Positions 58,121 to 64,000 of a DNA stretch of 64,000 nucleotides are shown here, in pieces. The position numbers were made by a program, and so were the translations under genes. Position 1 is the first letter of the stretch. Every line of letters begins with the position of its first letter. The stretch is from Ilex aquifolium (lineage: Eukaryota; Streptophyta; Magnoliopsida; Aquifoliales; Aquifoliaceae): NCBI GenBank assembly GCA_951799425.1, contig OX637394.1:28680001-28744000 (forward strand). The letters are read 5' to 3'. A model generated the notes under the pieces. That model had not been told where the DNA came from. It saw nothing but the letters and a program-made list of their open reading frames with translations, and made no database searches.

Positions 58121-58228
58121 AGGGCCAAGGAGCTGCTTGAGGTAGTTGGGGGCAGAATGGACCAATCAGGTCTTTTGTTGCCAAAATCCACCAATGGTAG
58201 GGCAAGGAAGGTGAGGCGGTTTGGGTAG

Positions 58229-58260
58229 CCGTCCGGACGCCACCACCACCGTCCGGATGC
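58229..58260. repeat. GTCCGGAC palindrome pair, 5' LTR of I
   Basis: CCGTCCGGACGCCACCACC then ACCGTCCGGATG. Here the right-hand palindrome carries the C-to-T change, whereas in the 3' LTR it is the left one; both are consistent with CpG deamination after insertion. Confidence 0.92.
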
Positions 58261-58553
58261 CACTAAGCCTCTGGTTTTGTTGGTGTCGTGTCTTGGTCAC
58301 TCTGATGTTTGAATTACACTTTGATCCCCCTCTGTTTTGATCTTTGATAGTTGCCCCTGCAGTTTGTAGCTTTTACGCATAAAACCCTAAAAAGGATAAC
58401 AATTAACGCATTAAGCCTAATTTACACACTAAACCTAATTCGACTTACTTTGACTCTTTTAACTCATTTAAGTAACACAATTGATCTATTAACTTAATTC
58501 AAATCCACACTAATTAGGGTTAATCAATAGAGGAGGGCCAGTTTCTCCTCCCC

Positions 58554-59931
58554 TAACGAGTATATAATATTGCATATCATGTATCCCTTTTGCACCCATT
58601 TATACTTGATTTTGTGGTGAAAATTGGGGGAAATGCTTTTAAACTCACATTTAATGGAGATTCGTGTGATTGTAGGTAAAGAGCAGATAAGGGCGTGTAT
58701 TAAGCATCCCATCAAGTGCTTAAAGGCAATGGAGAAGGTGAGAAGGCTTAACGGATGGCTCGGGACATCAAGAGACCAAGAAAATTCCAAAACAGGAGAA
58801 AACCTACCGGTAGAAGTTCATCAAAACCTACCAGTAGAAATCAGCAAAAACCTGCAGGTAGAAGTTCCAAAACCTACCGGTAGGAAAAGTGCACTGAAAT
58901 TCTTCTACCGTAGCCCCTACCAAAAACCTACCGGTAGATTTTGCTTACTCAAAAAAACCTACCGGTAGGTTTTTGACGTTCTACCGGCAGGTTTTGCCCA
59001 GAAATACTAGAAGCCTGCAAACACAACTCCACCTACTTTGGGGGCCCACCTCTTGTCATCCCACATATGCCCTGACATCTTTGGCACACCATGATGGTCT
59101 CTTACACCCTAAAGTTTGATTTTGGAAGGGAAAGCATGGGAGAGTTATGAGAGAGAAGAAGGGTTGTAGGTGAACCATGGGAGGTGCATGCTTGGCTTCT
59201 CCTTACTTGTGGAAGTTTTTCTATTCCCTTCCCACTCATTGGAAGTCAGTTCACAGAGACCATGGGAGGGATATGGACGAATTTGGACCAGGCTATTGAC
59301 AATTATTTAGTTTTACATACTTCTAGAGAGAGAGTCCTAGGAAGAAGATGAAGTTGTAGAGAGAGAAAGTTGGGTTTTTGAATTTCCTTCACCATTTTCA
59401 TTGTAGTAAGCTCTCAATAACTTGTAATCCTTCTCTCTTTCACTCTGAACTCTTTTATTTAAGTTGTAATCAAGCTTTGTTAAGTGTTCTAGCATTTTAC
59501 ATTTCTTCATTTGGGTATTTGTTCTTGAATATTGATATTTTTGGTATGAGTGAAATTGTTCTTGTAGTCTAAACTTTTCCTTGCATCAACACAAGTCTTA
59601 TGCTTTATTTCACCACTATGTCTCACTACATTATGCTTGTTCTTGTTTTGACTATGAGTAGCTAGACTTTTAGTTGGCTAATCCAAGGGGAATTTCTTCT
59701 TGGGTATGTGGAATCAACTCTCCTACATTCTTTCTCGTAACGCAAAGTGTTTGGTTTGACTAAGTTGAGTGCGGACGTGGTTGGGACCTCTTGATACACT
59801 GTAGCCTTGTTACGGGATATGCTTGTGCCTACACCTCCACATTAGTTCCTCACTTCCTACGAATCAATCGAACAATGAGACACCAATGGTTGAATGAATT
59901 GAGTTGATTTGGCATTCCCATTGGAATGACC
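58554..59931 (+). mobile_element. LTR H3, cut by F2
   Basis: Plus-strand LTR starting near TAACGAGTATATAATATTG (compare TGATGAGTAT in H1). It is homologous to H1 and H2: GATTGTAGGTAAAGAGCAG, GCATCCCATCAAGTGCTTAA, GGATGGCTCGGGACATCAAG, the array, leader, and GTAGCTAGACTTTTAGTTGG. It lies in the ORF of element H (left flank TCCCC) and is interrupted at 59931 by element F2. Confidence 0.65.
58802..58993. repeat. CTACCGGTAG palindrome array in LTR H3
   Basis: About eight variants of AAACCTACCGGTAGAA, CTACCAGTAG and CTGCAGGTAG. The unit and position match H1, and the consensus matches E and J. Confidence 0.9.
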
Positions 59932-60213
59932 TGTGACACCCCATAAACCGGGGGTCATTACAAGTCCGTTGATCACCCATCAACCCGCGGAAATACCTGT
60001 GGATGCCGGTTAACCCGACACCGCGGCACCACATCCCCTTTACCGGGATTTAAGAAAAAATATAAGTCTATATGTTTTTGATTGATTGACCCATCCGAGG
60101 CCCAATATACCAACATTGATACTTTATTATTGTCCATTTATAACATTGGAGGGAAAGAACTCATAGCCCAAAAGTTTGGCAAAACAGTTTTAAAATTTCT
60201 GATTTTTGGAAAG

Positions 60214-60284
60214 TGTACCGGTACTGCGTACCAGTACGGTTTGTCTGCTGGACTGCTCCGTACCGGTACGTTGTACCAGTACAC
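60214..60284. repeat. GTACCGGTAC palindrome array in LTR F2
   Basis: Four palindromes: GTACCGGTAC, GTACCAGTAC, GTACCGGTAC and GTACCAGTAC. The flanking words (GAAAAACAGGTGAAATAGGC and AAAAATCAGAAATTTTAAA on the element strand) are those flanking the array in LTR D. Confidence 0.92.
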
Positions 60285-61678
60285 CGTGCCCAGTTTTGCC
60301 TATTTCACCTGTTTTTCACTTCCAATCCATTCCAAACCTATCTACAATCATCCCAAACTTCTACAACATGTATTTATACCTCAAACATAGTTGGTACAAT
60401 TTCTATTACAATCATTTGCATATATTTACATGTCAAAAACTAAGTTTTCATAATTAGTTTACAAAAACCCAAAATAAGCCACATATCGGCCTCTCTTCAT
60501 CCTTGGGGCCCCGAGTAAGCGTCATCCACTGGTGTGTACCTCGCACCTGAAATGTTTTCCCGTATGGGGTGAGCTACGCTCAATAGAATATCTCCTACAG
60601 AGGATACTCCTCAACCTCGATGCATATGAAATGTTCACATACAACAAATTAAGAGCAACATTCCTTTCAATCAAGAGAAAGCAATCCCATGATAGGAATT
60701 TCCATGTCATGCTATGAATTGAGATGAAACTCACTCATGCAACTTTAACCCCGAGTCCTTACCGACTTCCACAACACAATGCAATGCACTTGTGAAGTAA
60801 ATCCGTCATTGACGAAAATCCAACCAATGATTGTTTTAAATAAAAATCATTTGTTAATAAACTAAATCATTGTTGAATGATTCCCATTGAATGGGTATTT
60901 TATAAAACAAAATCAAGTGTCTTTGTTGGGTATCGAATTCTCGGTGTCTCACCGCCGGTTCTGTACACCGTTACACTTTTCTGGAATTTCACCGCCGGCA
61001 AGTGTATGAACCATGTGGCCGGGTCTTGCACCCGAGGGGGGATCTATCCCTTCTTGCTATACCCGACACAAGTTTTCCATGCAACCATGCAACTCAAGGG
61101 GATCTTCGATCCAACCTTCCCGAGTCCATTTATCAAATACCAAGTATGGTGCTTGATCAACCATGCACACACACACCCACACTCATGACTCATGCCCATG
61201 AATGTGATGCCAATTCTATGCCCAAATTGCAATGCATGCCAAGTGAGCAATTTCCACATATCAACATGTACCATGGCAATTTATATCACATGCATATAAT
61301 CACCATTATCCATCACATTATCAACATATCAATGAACATATATCAACAATCATAACAAGCATGTTAATGCACAATTTATGTCCAAAACACACTTCACTCA
61401 CAAGAGCACAATATAAACACATAGCATGCCCATTTAATACCAAATTCCAAGAAATTACACAAGTAACTTCCACAACTCAAGTTCAAGCTAGAAATTGATT
61501 CAAGCCATTTCTATACCCATTTCCTCTTTTCCATAACAATGGACTATTTTCCATAACAAAAGACAAGGCATAAGTAGTTCTATACCCCTAGTCATTTCTT
61601 ATGGACATCATAGGTTGTAAATAACCAAAGTAGGAAGGAACCCTACCTGTTGTAGCGTAAGACGAAGTGTAGAGAACT

Positions 61679-61888
61679 TCAAGAACACCTCCCAAGCCCA
61701 AAATTCTTGATTTCCCCGAAGTCTCCTCTTGGATCTTCGGTGAAATCCTTCGTTCTTGGTGTGGTTGCGTAGCCCTTGTCGATGTGATTGACTTTAACTC
61801 TTGGTTCGAATGATTTCGACCGACGGAACTCCGTGAATTGTCGAGAGAAGCCTTGAAATTTTTGTTTTTCTTCTCTCTTCTCCCTCAC
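61679..61888 (-). other. Exon-1 reading frame of LTR F2
   Basis: A 69-codon frame after the TATA box, basic at first (MREKREEKQKFQGFSRQF) and then KGYATTPRTKDFTEDP and FGEIKNFGLG. Parts correspond to the frame in F1. It stops before the donor. A short LTR-encoded peptide is possible but unproven. Confidence 0.35.
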
Positions 61889-61944
61889 ACGTTACACACT
61901 GGTTTCAGCAGAGATATTTGTCCAAAAAATCAGATTTTTACCGA

Positions 61945-61952
61945 TATTTATA
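61945..61952 (-). promoter_or_regulatory. TATA box of LTR F2
   Basis: CTATAAATATCGG on the minus strand, the same core and flank as in F1. No array lies upstream of it. Confidence 0.7.
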
Positions 61953-62338
61953 GCCCTTAACACTTGGTGCACGTTGCGCCACACGCCCCCTTGTCCGGGT
62001 CCGTTTTCACCCCGAAACGATTAATTTCTTCCCGGTTTAAGTTCAAATTAATTTTATTTGAACTTTAATTTAATTATAAGGAAATTTTATAATTTCCATT
62101 TTTGGAGACCTTTGTAAGGTCATTCGACACAGTCGTCTCGTAAAACGCACAAAATTCGACTATCTCAGAATTCTTCGAAAATTGACAGGGCAACTAGATT
62201 TCACAAGACGAATACAATGATGAGGTCTGTTTCATCATCCGAGCTCTAGAGAAATACGTATTTTAAATCTGCATTATACTGGCAATTTACCATTTTACCC
62301 TTTTTCAGAAAAAAATTCAAATTTACCCGGGTTTTACA

Positions 62339-62358
62339 TTCTTCCCTCCTTAAAAGAA
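62339..62358 (-). other. Polypurine tract of element F2
   Basis: Minus strand CTTTTAAGGAGGGAAGAA directly before the LTR, after GGGGACGAAATT, the usual chromovirus signature. Confidence 0.8.
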
Positions 62359-62432
62359 TTTCGTCCCCAAAATTTACACATACATGCACATTCAACCACA
62401 TGCATATACAACAGCCATATAATACTAGATGA

Positions 62433-63113
62433 CTATAATAATGTACCTCCATCCTCGAATAAGAGAGGATAGTTGGTACGTATAGTGTCCTCGCGCTCCC
62501 ATGTCACCTCCTCCACTCCTCGGTGCTGCCACAACACCTTCACTAGCCTCACAGTCTTGCCTCGAAAAACCTGATCCCGGCTATCCATGATACGCACCGG
62601 TCCCTCCTCGAAGGTCTCATCCGCATCAACAACAAGCTCGCCCCAATCCACCACATGAGTCAGATCTGGGGTGTATTTCTGGGGCATGGAGACATGGAAT
62701 ACCGCGTGAACCCCCGATAGATTTGGCGGTAACACCAACCGGTAAGCAACTGTAGCAACCCTCTCGAGTACTTCGAAGGGCCCGATGTACCTCGGCGACA
62801 ACTTTTCCCGCTTGCCGAACCTGACCACTCCTCTCTTAGGCATCACCTTCAAGAAGACTTGATCTCCCACCTCAAACTCTAGAGGTCGCCGTCGTCTGTC
62901 AGCGTAGCTTTTCTGTCGGCTCTGAGCCGTGAGAAGATGTTTCCGTATCAAGTCCACCTTTTCCGAGGTGTCTCTAACCAATTTCGGACCCGTAGAGGGT
63001 CTTTCCCCTACTTCCGTCCAACAAACCGAAGAATGACAAGGCCTCCCATATAGTGCCTGATAGGGTGCCATCTGTATGCTCGCCTGATAACTGTTGTTAT
63101 AGGCGAACTCCAC
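62433..63113 (-). pseudogene. Integrase C-terminus and chromodomain of F2
   Basis: Open for 226 codons: MEFAYNNSYQASIQMAPYQA, RPCHSSVCWTEVGERP, LLTAQSRQKSYADRRRRPLE, VMPKRGVVRFGKREKLSPRY, IGPFEV, VFHVSM and the chromodomain RLVKVLWQHRGVEEVTW. This is the typical end of a Tekay/Del-like polyprotein. It joins the core upstream after a stop at about 63120, so the whole protein is not intact. Confidence 0.88.
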
Positions 63114-64000
63114 TAAGGGTAAGTGCCCTTCTCAGTTACCCTTGAGATCTAGGACGCATGCCCGTAGCATGTCTTCTAAAGTCTGGATGGTCCTCTCCGA
63201 CTGACCGTCCGTCTGGGGATGAAAAGCAGTGCTCATCATCAACTGTGTCCCCATGGCTCGTTGGAAACTCTCCCAAAAATGAGTCGTAAACCTGGGATCC
63301 CGATCCAATACTATAGATACGAGCACCCCATGCAACCAGACAATCTCCTGTGTATACAACCTGCAGAATTCCTCCAGTGTGAAGGTCATCCGCACCGCCA
63401 AAAAGTGTGCCGACTTCGTAAGCCGGTCGCTCCACTATCACCCATACCGCGTCATGCCCTCGCGATGTTCGTGGCAAGTGGGTCATAAAATCCATCGTGA
63501 CATGCTCACACTTCCACTCAGCTACCTCCAAGGGCTGGAGTAACCATGCTGGTCTCTGGTGTTCAGCCTTCACCTGTTGACACGTGAGACATCAACTAAC
63601 AAAATCCCCAACGTGTTTCTTCATCCCGCTCCAATAATACTGGCGACGAAGATCTTGATACATCTTCGTGCCACCGGGGTGTACAGCAAAACGGGAGCAA
63701 TGGAACTCCCTAAGGATCTCCTCTATCAGCTCCGCAGACTAGGGAACCACAATCCTTCCCCTAAACCGAAGACCACCATCCGTATGGATGGTCCAGCCCT
63801 CGTCACCTGTACCCGACCGTACTCGGTCCTTAATGGACAATATCTCTAGGTCTTTCCCCTGGGACTCAATCACCCTGTTCAGTAGGGAAGGGGTAGCCAC
63901 CAAACTTCCCAAAGTACCCTGAACCTGCCCCATATAGCGTAGCCTGAACTGTCCCACAGTCTCGACCATCTGCCACTCTCGGGAAGCCACACTAGCCAAT
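63114..64000 (-). pseudogene. Integrase core and zinc region of F2 (runs off window)
   Basis: [34 protein letters not shown] and [15 protein letters not shown] keep two catalytic acids; the first lies in [21 protein letters not shown] 4-base insertion near 63428 (GGTCGCTCCAC against GGTCCAC in G) shifts the frame inside [15 protein letters not shown] lies in the zinc region before [13 protein letters not shown] near 63595. The start of the spacer after RNase H (FRGRIVVP) is at the right edge. Confidence 0.88.

Larger units (their letters stand above)
42593..58526 (-). mobile_element. Complete Athila-like retrotransposon I
   Basis: LTRs at 56874-58526 (5') and 42593-44312 (3') flank an 11.6-kb interior on the minus strand (solo LTR F1 removes from that count), with a perfect duplication ATAGA at 42588-42592 and 58527-58531. 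Order: primer site TGGCGCC, gag with zinc knuckle, protease, RT, RNase H, integrase, marker, small ORF, internal palindrome module, extra ORF, spacer, polypurine tract. Without F1 it is about 13.0 kb, usual for Athila. Stops in every domain make it defective. It is inserted in the ORF of element H. Confidence 0.93.
56874..58526 (-). repeat. 5' LTR of element I
   Basis: Minus strand TGATTAACCCTAATTAG to GTGAGTCA. It holds the GTCCGGAC pair at 58229-58260 and TATA box CTATAAATAG at 58111-58120. The leader has CCCTAGCC and AGTTTCATTTCC. It is the functional promoter copy of the two LTRs. Confidence 0.93.
59932..62338 (-). mobile_element. 3' LTR of minus-strand chromovirus F2
   Basis: On the minus strand TGTAAAACCCGGGTAAATTT at 62338 to CCGGTTTATGGGGTGTCACA at 59932. 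TATA box at 61945-61952, donor CAACAG|GTAGGG near 61650, a CTCACCCC block and acceptor near 60550. The stretch 60450-60175 is strikingly similar to the U3 of LTR D, palindromes included. Left flank is LTR H3 (TGACC). Confidence 0.85.

Noticed and set aside
63219..63488. Plus-strand ORF of 89 codons
   Set aside because: Antisense of the F2 integrase core.

Overview
The window is intergenic DNA from a retrotransposon-rich plant nuclear genome, probably an angiosperm. The evidence is TGGTATCAGAGC and TGGCGCC primer-binding sites, Ty3/gypsy chromoviruses with an integrase tail plus chromodomain (Tekay/Del-like), Athila-like elements with an extra ORF after integrase, a TRIM and a hAT-type element. 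I found no host gene, tRNA, rRNA or CRISPR array. Almost every long reading frame belongs to a decayed gag-pol.

Layout. 1-2705, 7163-7545, 15646-16987, 27002-27531 and 28189-28947 are pieces of one old minus-strand Athila-like element (J). It was split by solo LTR A (2711-7157, itself holding inverted LTR N1 at 3631-5746), by complete element B (7546-15640), by solo LTR D (16988-26996, holding complete element C at 17875-26121), and by a hAT-like element (27532-28188). From 28948 rightward each minus-strand element is interrupted by the next: E (3' LTR with a TRIM inside, then integrase), G (LTR remnant and pol), H (Athila-like 3' end), then LTR H2, complete Athila-like element I (42593-58526, holding solo LTR F1 at 47302-50259), LTR H3, and chromovirus F2, which runs off the right edge. 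Target-site duplications prove most of these boundaries: GGTAT (A), AGAGA (B), ATAAC (D), AAACC (C), CTTATGGA (hAT), TACAT (TRIM), ATAGA (I) and GATTT (F1).

The unusual signal is a set of 19 small arrays of CpG-containing palindromes, most of them in LTR promoter regions. The palindrome differs between elements: CTACCGGTAG, GTACCGGTAC, CGTCCGGACG, CCTTCCGGAAGG, ACGTTCGAACGT or GAACCGGTTC. In A, B and D the array ends 51-52 bp before the TATA box; in Athila LTRs it ends about 106-109 bp before it. In Athila element I the same two-palindrome cassette, spacer included, also sits in front of the extra ORF. In element J the LTR and an internal site share CTACCGGTAG. This looks like an exchangeable promoter cassette shared by unrelated retroelement families.

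The LTRs of the A/B/C/D/N1 family also carry an exon-intron-exon layout: donor GTAGGG, a branch-point block GTGCTCACCCC, and a TTTCAG acceptor. The second exon holds a reading frame of exactly 92 nt to its stop in all five copies, with an acidic conserved product. B and C are non-autonomous: most of pol is missing and replaced by repeats that look derived from the LTR intron.
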